64,000 nt of DNA from Intestinibacter sp964449895 (GTDB lineage Bacteria > Bacillota > Clostridia > Peptostreptococcales > Peptostreptococcaceae): assembly GCA_964449895.1 (NCBI GenBank), contig CAYVBY010000005.1, positions 86,516 through 150,515 on the forward strand, written 5' to 3'. The stretch's first letter is position 1. Each line of letters begins with the position of its first letter. Shown one piece after another: positions 9,475 to 17,569 of this stretch. Under the pieces are notes generated by a model. It did no database searches. It saw nothing but the letters and a program-made list of their open reading frames with translations, and was not told the DNA's origin. The position numbers and the translations under genes are program-made.

Positions 9475-10773
9475 ATGAAACTTCATGGAACAATGCAAAT
9501 AAAAGACGACGTACTTCATATAGGAGGAGTAAGTACTATGGACTTAGTCGATAAATACCAAACTCCACTATATGTATTTGATGAAGAATTAATAAGAAAT
9601 AATTGTAGAGAATATATAAATTCTTTTAAAGTTAAAGAAAATGGAAACAAAGTAGCTTATGCAGGTAAGGCTTTTTTAACTAAATATATGTGTAATATAG
9701 TAAAGGAAGAAGGTCTTTGTTTAGATGTTGTTTCTGGAGGCGAATTATACACTGCACATAAAGCAGGTATTCCTATGGAAAACATATTATTTCATGGAAA
9801 TAACAAAACTGTAGAAGAAGTTAAACTTGGAATTGATTTAGGTGTTGGAAGATTTGTAGTAGATAATTTTTATGAACTTGATTTAATTGAAAAATTTTGC
9901 TTAGAAAAAAATAAAACTCAAAAGATATATTTTAGAGTAACTCCAGGAATAGATGCCCATACGCATGATTATATAAAAACTGGACAAATAGATTCTAAAT
10001 TTGGATTTGCTCTAGTAAATGGAGATTTTTACAAAGCAATAGAAAAAGTAAAAGAATATAAAAATATCGAACTTGTGGGAATACATGCTCATATAGGTTC
10101 TCAAATATTTGAAATAGCACCATTTTTAGATGAAGTAGAAGTTATGCTTAATTTACTAAAAGAAGTAAATGAAAAAAATGAAGATATAAATCTTACAGAA
10201 GTAGATTTAGGTGGAGGAATAGGTGTTTATTACACTAAAGATGACAAGCCAAAAGCTATAAGTGAGTTTTGTGAAGCAATAATAACAAAAGCAGAAGAAA
10301 CTTGTGAAAAATTAAATATAAAAATGCCTACTTTATTAATAGAACCAGGTAGATCACTTGTTGCAAATGCAGGAAGTACAATTTATACAGTAGGTTCTAT
10401 AAAAGAAATAAAAGGTGTAAGAATTTATGTAAGCGTAGATGGAGGTATGACTGATAATATAAGACCTTCTCTATATCAAGCTGGATATGAATGTTCTATA
10501 GTGAATAAAATAAACAAAACTGGTAAAACTAATAATGTAACTATTGCTGGTAAATGTTGTGAAAGTGGAGATATTCTTATATCAAATACAGATATAGGAG
10601 AAATTGAAAGTGGAGATATTCTTATAACTACTTCAACAGGAGCTTATGGGTATGCAATGGCTTCAAATTATAACAAGATACCAAAAAATCCAGTTGTATT
10701 TGTAAAAGACGGAAAAGATATTTTATCATGTAAAAGACAAAGTTTTGAAGATTTATTATCTTTAGAAGTATAA
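9475..10773 (+). CDS. lysA: Diaminopimelate decarboxylase
   Basis: PLP enzyme converting meso-diaminopimelate to lysine, the last step of the pathway. It is a fold-type III alanine-racemase-like barrel: the AYAGKAFL motif with the PLP lysine at about residue 65, the HAHIGSQ and GGGIGV blocks, EPGRSLV, and the catalytic CCESGD in the C-terminal barrel. Length (432 aa) is normal; SD GGGGG. It follows lysC by 34 bp without a terminator, so it is co-transcribed under the lysine riboswitch. Confidence 0.96.
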   Translation: MKLHGTMQIKDDVLHIGGVSTMDLVDKYQTPLYVFDEELIRNNCREYINSFKVKENGNKVAYAGKAFLTKYMCNIVKEEGLCLDVVSGGELYTAHKAGIPMENILFHGNNKTVEEVKLGIDLGVGRFVVDNFYELDLIEKFCLEKNKTQKIYFRVTPGIDAHTHDYIKTGQIDSKFGFALVNGDFYKAIEKVKEYKNIELVGIHAHIGSQIFEIAPFLDEVEVMLNLLKEVNEKNEDINLTEVDLGGGIGVYYTKDDKPKAISEFCEAIITKAEETCEKLNIKMPTLLIEPGRSLVANAGSTIYTVGSIKEIKGVRIYVSVDGGMTDNIRPSLYQAGYECSIVNKINKTGKTNNVTIAGKCCESGDILISNTDIGEIESGDILITTSTGAYGYAMASNYNKIPKNPVVFVKDGKDILSCKRQSFEDLLSLEV

Positions 10774-10783
10774 ATATTAAAAT

Positions 10784-10800
10784 ATTACAATTGTTGTAAT
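10784..10800. repeat. Palindrome ATTACAA-TTG-TTGTAAT
   Basis: A perfect 7-bp dyad around 3 nt, just after lysA and 60 nt before the lipoprotein start. It has no T-run, so an operator or weak processing hairpin is possible. Confidence 0.35.
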
Positions 10801-10861
10801 TGATATTTTGCACCATATAGTTATATAATTTATATAGGCCTATGTCTATGGAGGAACAATT

Positions 10862-11431
10862 ATGAAAAAAAAATATTTAATTATGATAGTTGTATTGTTG
10901 TCAATATTTATGGTAGGATGTGATGGTAATTCTGCTCTTTTAAAAGATGGAAAAAAAGCATTAGAAGATCATAAATACGATGAAGCAAGAAATTATTTGT
11001 CAGATGTTTTAGAATTAGATCCTGAAAATGAATCAGCAAGGGCTATGTATATGCAAGCTTTAAATATGTCTAAAGCAGAATATTATAAAGATAAAGGTCT
11101 TTATGATAATGCTTTGGAGTGTTTAGAAAAAATTGTAAATATAGGACATGGATCTAAAAAAATAAAAGTTGAATCTAAAAGTCTTAAAGATGAAATTGAA
11201 AATCTAAAACATGAAGAAGAAGAGTCTGTAAATATACTAAAAGAAAATGCAAAAGATACAGCTGCTCAAGCTACTAAAAAAGCTGAACAAGAGTTTTATA
11301 TTTGGCAACAAAATCAAAAAACAGAAGAATCTGAAGAAAATGACGGACAAGACCAAACAGAAGGAGATTCTTCTCTAGGAGAAGAAGTAATAGACAGTAT
11401 AAAAGATATACTTGATAATTTGAAAAATTAA
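10862..11431 (+). CDS. Lipoprotein with TPR-like repeats
   Basis: Predicted membrane-anchored lipoprotein: a lysine-rich N-terminus, one hydrophobic segment and a lipobox ending FMVGC, giving Cys20 as the lipidation site. Residues 27-95 form two to three TPR-like helical pairs (ALEDHKYDEARNYLSDVLELDPEN is typical). A Lys/Glu-rich coiled coil follows (about 95-140), then an acidic tail. SD GGAGG. It is monocistronic with a strong terminator. The partner is unknown. Confidence 0.8.
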   Translation: MKKKYLIMIVVLLSIFMVGCDGNSALLKDGKKALEDHKYDEARNYLSDVLELDPENESARAMYMQALNMSKAEYYKDKGLYDNALECLEKIVNIGHGSKKIKVESKSLKDEIENLKHEEEESVNILKENAKDTAAQATKKAEQEFYIWQQNQKTEESEENDGQDQTEGDSSLGEEVIDSIKDILDNLKN

Positions 11432-11446
11432 AAAATTAATTTAAAT

Positions 11447-11480
11447 AAAAAAGTTGCTAATTTAAGCAACTTTTTTTTAT
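11447..11480 (+). terminator. Rho-independent terminator
   Basis: Stem 11447-11458 with 11465-11476 (core AAGTTGCT/AGCAACTT) and a T-run of eight. Confidence 0.9.
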
Positions 11481-11572
11481 TTTTATCTTGTTAATTATAT
11501 AAACTTATATTACAATAAGGTTTGCTAAAAACAGAAAATAAATTATTTTTAGATAAATAAAAAGGAGTAAAA

Positions 11573-12286
11573 ATGAGAATTAATAAATATATTGCCTTTT
11601 GTGGTATTGCTTCAAGAAGAAAAGCAGAGGAATTAATATTAAATAAAAGAGTAAAAGTAAATGATGTAATAGTAACAGAACTTTCTTATCAAGTAGATGA
11701 GAAAGATGATATAGTAAAAGTAGATGATGTAGTTATAAAAAAAGAAGAAAAATTAGTTTATGTATTAATTAATAAACCAGAAGGTTATATAACTACAGTT
11801 AAAGATCAATTTGATAGACCTAGTGTATTAGATTTGATAAATGATATAACTGAAAGAATATATCCAATAGGAAGATTAGATTATGAAACTAGTGGATTAT
11901 TGATTTTAACTAATGATGGAGATTTGACATATAAACTTACACATCCAAAACATGAAATAGATAAAACTTATATAGCTAGAGTTAAGGGAAGACCTAGTAA
12001 AATTGAAATGGAAAATTTTAGAAATGGTCTTAAGATAGAAGATTATACAACATCTAAAGCAAAAATAAAAATACTAAAATATGATGAGACAAAAGATGTA
12101 TCTATTTTAGAAATAAAAATACATGAAGGAAAAAATCGTCAAGTTAGAAAAATGTGTAAAGCTATAAATCACCCTGTACTTAGATTAAGAAGAAAGGCTA
12201 TGGGAAAAATAGAAATAGGCGATTTGAAAATAGGTGAATATAGATATTTAACTGAAAATGAAATAAATTATTTAAAAAGTCTTTAA
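11573..12286 (+). CDS. rluB: Ribosomal large-subunit pseudouridine synthase, RsuA/RluB family
   Basis: Isomerises a uridine in rRNA to pseudouridine. It has an N-terminal S4 RNA-binding domain (residues 1-60) and then the catalytic domain with GRLDYETSGLLILTNDG carrying the nucleophilic Asp103. The INKPEGYITTVKDQFDRPSV block favours RluB (23S) over RsuA (16S), although specificity is inferred. Length 237 aa; SD AAAGGAG. The methyltransferase gene 21 bp downstream is probably co-transcribed, making a small RNA-modification operon. Confidence 0.88.
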   Translation: MRINKYIAFCGIASRRKAEELILNKRVKVNDVIVTELSYQVDEKDDIVKVDDVVIKKEEKLVYVLINKPEGYITTVKDQFDRPSVLDLINDITERIYPIGRLDYETSGLLILTNDGDLTYKLTHPKHEIDKTYIARVKGRPSKIEMENFRNGLKIEDYTTSKAKIKILKYDETKDVSILEIKIHEGKNRQVRKMCKAINHPVLRLRRKAMGKIEIGDLKIGEYRYLTENEINYLKSL

Positions 12287-12307
12287 ATATTATTAATGAG
12301 GTAAGAT

Positions 12308-12880
12308 ATGTTGATAGCTAAATATATAAATAAGGTAACAGAAATAAATAAAATTTACTTAGAAAATATACTAAAAAATGGAGATATAGTGGTAGATGCA
12401 ACTATGGGAAATGGATACGATACTGTATATCTTGCAAAAAAAGTAGGAGAAGAAGGAAAGGTATATGCTTTTGATGTTCAAAAAGAGGCTTTAAAATCTA
12501 CATCTAAAAAAATAGAAAAAGAAAATTTAAAAAATGTAGAACTTATATTAGATGGACATCAAAATATGGATAAATACATAAAGGATGAAGTATCTTGTAT
12601 AGTATTTAATTTAGGATATTTACCTAGAGCAAAGCATCAAATAATAACTAAATCAGATACAACTATTTTAGCAATCAAAAAAGGATTAAAACTTTTAAAG
12701 CCAAATGGTGTGATGAGTATAGCTATTTATAGTGGACATGAAGGTGGAATGGAAGAAAAAGAAGCTGTTTATGAATTTACAAAATCTTTAGATCAAAATT
12801 ATTTTAATGTATTATCTACCAATTTTATAAATCAGATAAATAACCCACCAGAACTTTTATTAATAGAAAAAAAGGGATAA
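12308..12880 (+). CDS. mnmM: tRNA wobble-uridine methyltransferase MnmM (YtqB-like)
   Basis: SAM-dependent class I methyltransferase of the YtqB family (formerly the 'rRNA methylase' family). SAM motif I is VDATMGNGYDT at residues 29-39, with the acidic AFDVQ motif II about 55-59 and the family C-terminus NPPELLLIEK. The B. subtilis homologue has been shown to methylate nm5(s2)U34 to mnm5(s2)U34 in tRNA; that function is carried over here by family. At 190 aa it is full length. SD GAGG. It follows rluB closely. Confidence 0.8.
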   Translation: MLIAKYINKVTEINKIYLENILKNGDIVVDATMGNGYDTVYLAKKVGEEGKVYAFDVQKEALKSTSKKIEKENLKNVELILDGHQNMDKYIKDEVSCIVFNLGYLPRAKHQIITKSDTTILAIKKGLKLLKPNGVMSIAIYSGHEGGMEEKEAVYEFTKSLDQNYFNVLSTNFINQINNPPELLLIEKKG

Positions 12881-12888
12881 GTTTTTAT

Positions 12889-12915
12889 TTGATAAAATAA
12901 AAATGGTGCTATAAT
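12889..12915 (+). promoter_or_regulatory. Promoter with extended -10
   Basis: TTGATA, 15-nt spacer, then TGCTATAAT, an extended -10 (TGn-TATAAT at 12907-12915) that can compensate for the short spacer. It drives the RpiR-type regulator. Confidence 0.5.
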
Positions 12916-12959
12916 ATAGTTAATATTTATGTACTTAAATGAGAAAAGAGGAAAAGTTG

Positions 12960-13835
12960 ATGGAAGATAAAAATTCTAAAAATGACAATAAAAAATTAAT
13001 AAAAATTATACAAACTCAATATCCAAAACTTAGTAAAGGTCAAAAGTTAATAGCTAAATATATAATTAATAATTACGATAAAGTTGCTTTTATGACGGCA
13101 AGTAAATTAGGAGATACAGTCGGAGTGAGTGAATCTACTGTAGTTAGATTTGCAAATGCATTAGGATATTCAGGATATCCAAAATTACAAGAAGGATTAC
13201 AGGAATTAATAAAAAATAAATTAACTACTGTACAAAGAGTTGAGATGGCAAATGAAGATTATTCCGATGATTCTACAATATTAAGTAAAGTATTAAAAAG
13301 TGATATAAATAACATAAAATCTACTTTAGATGAATTAGATGAAAAAGCTTTTGAAGAAGCATCTACTAGAATATTAAAATCTAGAAAGATTTATATATTA
13401 GGTATGAGGAGTTCTTTTACAGTGGCACAGTACTTATCATTTTACTTAAATGTAATACTTGATAATGTGCAGCTTATAAGAATAGATATGGGAGATCCAT
13501 ATCAACAAATTGTCAGAATAAATGATGAGGATATACTTATAGTATTTAGTTTTCCTAGATATTCAAAACAGTCTTATGAAGTCGCAAAATACGCTAAAAG
13601 CAAGGGTGCATACATAGTATCTATAACTGATAGTTCTTTTGCTCCTGTTGCGCCTTTATCAAATAATATATTATTAGTAAAAAGCAACATGGCATCATTT
13701 GTAGATTCTTTAGTAGCAGCTATGAGTATTGCTAATGCACTTATAATATCAGTTGCTATGAAGGAAACTGATGACATTAAAAAATATTTTAATGATTTAG
13801 AAAAAATTTGGCAAGAATATGTAGTTTACGAGTAA
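12960..13835 (+). CDS. MurR/RpiR-family transcriptional regulator
   Basis: Cytoplasmic regulator with an N-terminal RpiR helix-turn-helix (about residues 15-85; MTASKLGDTVGVSESTVVRF is typical). A SIS phosphosugar-binding domain follows (about 120-265; SFPRYSKQ, ITDSSFAP). The family senses sugar phosphates; the ligand is unknown. I chose the ATG at 12960 rather than the in-frame ATG at 12939: GAGG lies 8 nt before 12960, while 12939 has no SD and lies close to the transcript start. No sugar genes adjoin it, so its targets are probably elsewhere. Confidence 0.87.
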   Translation: MEDKNSKNDNKKLIKIIQTQYPKLSKGQKLIAKYIINNYDKVAFMTASKLGDTVGVSESTVVRFANALGYSGYPKLQEGLQELIKNKLTTVQRVEMANEDYSDDSTILSKVLKSDINNIKSTLDELDEKAFEEASTRILKSRKIYILGMRSSFTVAQYLSFYLNVILDNVQLIRIDMGDPYQQIVRINDEDILIVFSFPRYSKQSYEVAKYAKSKGAYIVSITDSSFAPVAPLSNNILLVKSNMASFVDSLVAAMSIANALIISVAMKETDDIKKYFNDLEKIWQEYVVYE

Positions 13836-13882
13836 TTAAAAATAAATTTTTATGAAAAGAATTTATTTTTTAATAAATTTAA

Positions 13883-13911
13883 TTGACAATAAATATTAAA
13901 TTAACTATTAT
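13883..13911 (+). promoter_or_regulatory. Promoter of the T-box-argF transcript
   Basis: TTGACA, 17-nt spacer, TATTAT: a near-consensus vegetative promoter 26 nt before the first T-box element. Confidence 0.75.
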
Positions 13912-13936
13912 TTTATTAAATCAAAATAATAAAAAT

Positions 13937-14163
13937 TCGTTGACGAAGAAAGTAGCATGAATTTAGTTTACAGAGAGTTGGGATGTGGTGGAAGCCCAAT
14001 AATGATGTTCATTGTGAAGAGAGCTTTTGAGAAGGCTATTTGAAACAAAGTATGATAGTTGGTATACCTGCCTTAAAGGTCAGAGTGGATAATTTATTTT
14101 ATCAATAAGAGTGGTAACGCGGTTAAATCGTCTCTTAGTTTTTTAAACTAAGGGACTTTTTTA
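13937..14163 (+). promoter_or_regulatory. T-box leader, probably tRNA-Arg responsive
   Basis: Conserved T-box pieces in order: GACGAAGAAAGTA at the Stem I base, the CAGAGAGTTGG AG-box and GGTGGAAGCCC distal loop, the GTGAAGAGAG specifier region (14014-14023), and the T-box core AGAGTGGTAACGCGG (14108-14122). The terminator is at 14130-14163. The likely specifier triplet is AGA (Arg) at 14018-14020, which fits the argF gene behind it. The specifier was placed by eye. Uncharged tRNA would favour antitermination and expression. Confidence 0.88.
14130..14163 (+). terminator. T-box terminator
   Basis: Stem GTCTCTTAGTTT with AAACTAAGGGAC (one G-U pair) and a T-run. It overlaps the strand that would pair with the T-box core in the antiterminator. 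Confidence 0.88.
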
Positions 14164-14259
14164 ATACAATTATTTATAGATGAAATAAATATAGACTAAG
14201 TAATAAAGTATGTTTCTCATTAGTTTTTTGATTATTTTTTAAAAAAAGGAGATATGGTT

Positions 14260-15291
14260 ATGGCTAAGAAAATTGAATTAAAAGGAAAAAGTTTTTTAAC
14301 ATTAAAAGATTTTTCAAAGGAAGAAATAAAATATTTCTTATCACTTGCAAGTTATTTAAAAACTAAAAAGAAAGTGGGAGTAAAAGATAATTTATTAGCA
14401 GGAAAAAACATAGCTTTAATATTTGAAAAAGCTTCTACAAGAACAAGATGTTCATTTGAAGTTGCAGCTCATGATGAAGGAGCTCAAGTTACATATTTAG
14501 GACCAAATGATAATCATATGGGTAAAAAAGAGTCTATGGAAGATACTGCAAAAGTGTTAGGAAGATTTTTTGATGGAATAGAATTTAGAGGATTTAAACA
14601 ATCTACAGTTGAATGCTTAGCTAAATATTCAGGAGTTCCTGTATGGAATGGATTGACAGATGAATACCATCCAACACAAATATTAGCAGACTTACTAACA
14701 ATATCTGAACATGTAGACAAACCATTTGATAAGATAAAATTTGTATATGTTGGAGATGCTAGAAATAATATGGGTAATTCTCTTATGATAGGTTGTGCAA
14801 AAATGGGTATGAAGTTTGTATCTCTTGCACCAAAACAATTATGGCCTAATGAAGATTTAGTAAAAGAAATGGAAGAAGTTTGTAAAGAAACTAAGGGAAG
14901 TATATATTTAACAGAAAATATAGATGATGTAAAAGATGCAGATGTTATATATACAGATGTATGGGTTTCAATGGGAGAAGAAGAACAATACGAAGAGAGA
15001 ATTAACTTATTAAAAGATTATCAAGTTAATATGGAAATGATAAAGAAAACTGAAAATGAAAATGTTATATTCTTACATTGTCTACCAGCTTTCCACGATC
15101 AAGAAACAGTAGTAGGTAGAGAAATATATGAAAAATTTGGATTAAAAGAACTTGAAGTTACTGATGAAGTATTTAGATCTAAATATTCAAAAGTATTTGA
15201 TGAAGCTGAAAATAGAATGCATACTATAAAAGCAGTTATGGTTGCAACTTTATCAGATGTAGATATATCAACAGGATATAATCACGAATAA
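14260..15291 (+). CDS. argF: Ornithine carbamoyltransferase
   Basis: Joins ornithine and carbamoyl phosphate to citrulline (or runs in reverse in arginine catabolism). Carbamoyl-phosphate motif STRTR is at residues 59-63, the HPTQ motif near 138, the ornithine loop region near 225-235, and the catalytic HCLPAFHD block near 273. The start is ATG 14260: GGAG is 8 nt upstream, but only 2 nt before the alternative ATG at 14254. Length 343 aa is normal. It stands alone behind the T-box. An arginine specifier supports a biosynthetic role (argF rather than arcB), but this is not proof. Confidence 0.95.
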   Translation: MAKKIELKGKSFLTLKDFSKEEIKYFLSLASYLKTKKKVGVKDNLLAGKNIALIFEKASTRTRCSFEVAAHDEGAQVTYLGPNDNHMGKKESMEDTAKVLGRFFDGIEFRGFKQSTVECLAKYSGVPVWNGLTDEYHPTQILADLLTISEHVDKPFDKIKFVYVGDARNNMGNSLMIGCAKMGMKFVSLAPKQLWPNEDLVKEMEEVCKETKGSIYLTENIDDVKDADVIYTDVWVSMGEEEQYEERINLLKDYQVNMEMIKKTENENVIFLHCLPAFHDQETVVGREIYEKFGLKELEVTDEVFRSKYSKVFDEAENRMHTIKAVMVATLSDVDISTGYNHE

Positions 15292-15392
15292 TATTATCCT
15301 ACAAAGTTTTAATGTGGATTCTTTTGAATCATATATTAAAATTTATGCATGATTTTAAAAGAAAAATAATTTCTTATTTTTTATAAAAAAAT

Positions 15393-15434
15393 AAAGGCTT
15401 ATGTTAATTTTTATATTAATATAAGCCTTTTTAA
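15393..15434 (+). terminator. Rho-independent terminator
   Basis: A 16-bp stem with one mismatch (AAAGGCTTATGTTAAT and its partner) ending in T-run after argF. Confidence 0.88.
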
Positions 15435-15807
15435 GTAAATAAATTTAATATTTTTAAAATAATTTTGAATAAGCATATATTTTATAAAGTTTATAAAGTT
15501 TTACTCCTTACTAAAAAAGTATAGAAAAAATGAAATATAATAAAATTTATATGGTAAAAATTGCAATTTACAAAATAAAACTTTCAAAATTAATAAATTT
15601 CCCAAAAAAGTAAATTTATAGTGCATTTTTCATAAAATGGTTATATAATAAGTAATATAAGGGAATATAAATAAATTCTTAAATATAAAAATTATAAGGG
15701 AATTAAAAATGAATGAAATTTTTTAAAACTTTCATTCATTTTAAAGTAACTCTAGATTTTAAAGAGTACTTTAATTTTTAAAATAATATATAATGGGGGA
15801 ATGAGAA
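15435..15807 (+). other. Long leader/intergenic region before the citrate-synthase-family gene
   Basis: No gene is seen. A TATAAT at about 15650 (in GGTTATATAATAAG) could be a -10, giving a leader of about 150 nt. It contains two consecutive hairpins (listed separately). A five-codon ATG frame at 15709-15726 sits inside the first hairpin. Confidence 0.4.
15706..15776 (+). promoter_or_regulatory. Two tandem leader hairpins, possible attenuator
   Basis: Hairpin 1 is a perfect 13-bp stem (15706-15718 with 15730-15742). Hairpin 2 pairs 15744-15753 with 15763-15771 with one bulge, and is followed by TAATTTTT. The second could terminate transcription before the downstream gene. No known riboswitch or T-box signature is visible. 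Confidence 0.4.
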
Positions 15808-16965
15808 ATGTGCTTAACAAATGAAACTAAAAATAGGGAAATAAAAATAGTAGATACAACTTTAAGAGATGGAGAACAAACTGCTGGGGTTGCATTTGCA
15901 AACCATGAAAAAATAGCAATAGCTCAAGCTTTAAGTGATATAGGTATAGATCAATTAGAAGTTGGTATACCTACAATGGGTGGAGATGAAAAAGCTGCAA
16001 TAAAAGAAATATGCAAAAGAGGTTTAAAATCAAGTATAATGGCATGGAATAGAGCAGTTATTTCAGATATAGAACAATCTATCGACTGTGGTGTAGATGC
16101 TGTTGCAATATCTTTATCAGTATCAGACATACATATTCAACATAAATTAAAAAAATCTAGAGAATGGGTACTAGAAAATATGTATGAAGCAGTTTCTTTT
16201 GCTCATCAAAATGGTTTATATATATCAGTTAATGGTGAAGATGCTTCAAGAGCAGATACAGACTTCTTAATAGAATTTATAAATGTTGCAAAACAAGCAG
16301 GTGCAAATAGATTTAGATTCTGTGATACAGTTGGTGTTATGGAACCATTTGGAATTAAAGAAAAAATAGAAAAAATATATAATGCTACTAAATTTGATAT
16401 AGAAATGCATACTCATAACGATTTTGGTATGGCTACTGCAAATGCTATGGCAGGAGTTATGGGAGGAGCTAATTATATAGGATGTACAGTAAATGGCTTA
16501 GGTGAAAGAGCTGGTAATGCGGCACTTGAAGAAGTACTTATGGCATTAAAATTCTTATACAAATATGATACTACTGTAGATACTACTAAATTTGTAGAAT
16601 TATCTAGATATGTATCTAAAGCTTCTGGTAGAGAACTTCCAGCTTGGAAACCAATAGTTGGTACTAACATGTTTAGACATGAATCAGGAGTACATGCAGA
16701 CGGAGCTATAAAAAATCCTAAAAACTATGAAGCTTTTGATCCTGCTGTAGTAGGTCTTGAAAGACAAATAGTAATAGGAAAACACTCTGGTAAAGCTGGT
16801 ATAGTAAATAAATTTAAAGAATATGGTATAGAACTTAATAGTGAAGAAGCAAATGAAATGCTAGAAGAAGTTCGTAAAACATCAGTAGGATTAAAAAGAG
16901 AATTATTTGATAAAGAATTAGTTCAAATATATAAAGATATAAAAGCAAGACATAAAATATTCTAG
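15808..16965 (+). CDS. Re-citrate synthase / homocitrate synthase family (AksA/NifV-like)
   Basis: Claisen-condensing DRE-TIM enzyme adding acetyl-CoA to a 2-oxoacid. It shows DTTLRDGEQT at residues 16-25, the metal-binding HTHNDFGMATAN near 201 and HESGVHADG near 290, and lacks a LeuA-type regulatory C-terminus. At 385 aa it resembles NifV homocitrate synthases and the clostridial Re-citrate synthase. With an isocitrate dehydrogenase in the same operon, oxaloacetate is the most likely acceptor, giving citrate for glutamate synthesis. SD GGGGGAATGAG. Confidence 0.85.
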   Translation: MCLTNETKNREIKIVDTTLRDGEQTAGVAFANHEKIAIAQALSDIGIDQLEVGIPTMGGDEKAAIKEICKRGLKSSIMAWNRAVISDIEQSIDCGVDAVAISLSVSDIHIQHKLKKSREWVLENMYEAVSFAHQNGLYISVNGEDASRADTDFLIEFINVAKQAGANRFRFCDTVGVMEPFGIKEKIEKIYNATKFDIEMHTHNDFGMATANAMAGVMGGANYIGCTVNGLGERAGNAALEEVLMALKFLYKYDTTVDTTKFVELSRYVSKASGRELPAWKPIVGTNMFRHESGVHADGAIKNPKNYEAFDPAVVGLERQIVIGKHSGKAGIVNKFKEYGIELNSEEANEMLEEVRKTSVGLKRELFDKELVQIYKDIKARHKIF

Positions 16966-17023
16966 TATAATAAAGGTAATGGAAAATTTTTTCATTAAAA
17001 ATTTATAATACTTAGGAGGCAAA

Positions 17024-17539
17024 ATGACAAAACTAGTTTACAATATCGACAAATTAAAAGATAACGACATAACAGCAGGTGTTATGATAAAGGTAGAAGA
17101 TAATAACATAACATCTAAAAATATTCTTAATACAGATGAAAGTTTACTTGAAGATAAAAGTAATATTGAGTCTTTAGCGAAAATTTGCTTTAAAGATATA
17201 GATGAAGAATTTATAAATCGTGCAAATTTTAATGGTAAAGGTTTCATAGTAGCAGGGGATAATTACTGTGTTGGAGATAGCAGTTTTGATGTTGCAGCAA
17301 GTCTAGCTTATTTAGGTATAAAGGGAGTTTTTGCAAAATCTTTTGATGAAAAACACAAAAATGATTTAATAAAAAATGATATTTTACCTATGATATTTGC
17401 AGATTCTAAAGAATACGACGATGTAGGTTTATATAACATATTAAAAATAAAAAATATAAAAGAGGATTTTCCAAAGGGTATCTTAGAGGTTGTAAATATT
17501 ACTGAAGGAACTAGCTTTTGTGTAAAAGTAGATTTTTAA
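17024..17539 (+). CDS. Lone aconitase swivel-domain protein lacking the catalytic motif
   Basis: A 171-aa remnant or repurposed piece of aconitase domain 4. Residues 58-125 keep the family scaffold (DIDEEFINRANFNGKG, GFIVAGDNY, YLGIKGVFAKSF, KHKNDLIKNDILPMIF). The essential G-SSREHAA segment reads GDSSFDVAA at 84-92, so the active-site arginine is gone. The TTDHI segment is also absent (DITAGVMI at 15-22). All Fe-S domains are missing. The frame is intact with its own AGGAGG SD. It lies between a citrate synthase homologue and isocitrate dehydrogenase, where related clostridia have a full aconitase. Catalysis is unlikely. Confidence 0.75.
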   Translation: MTKLVYNIDKLKDNDITAGVMIKVEDNNITSKNILNTDESLLEDKSNIESLAKICFKDIDEEFINRANFNGKGFIVAGDNYCVGDSSFDVAASLAYLGIKGVFAKSFDEKHKNDLIKNDILPMIFADSKEYDDVGLYNILKIKNIKEDFPKGILEVVNITEGTSFCVKVDF

Positions 17540-17569
17540 AATTACTAATATTTTGTAGGAGGTCATTAT

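Noticed and set aside
12939..12959. Earlier ATG for the RpiR-type regulator
   Set aside because: No SD before it, whereas ATG 12960 has GAGG at good distance.
15709..15726. Five-codon ATG frame in the leader of the citrate-synthase-family gene as an attenuating leader peptide
   Set aside because: It encodes MNEIF with no run of a regulatory amino acid and lies within a perfect hairpin; ordinary chance ATG.
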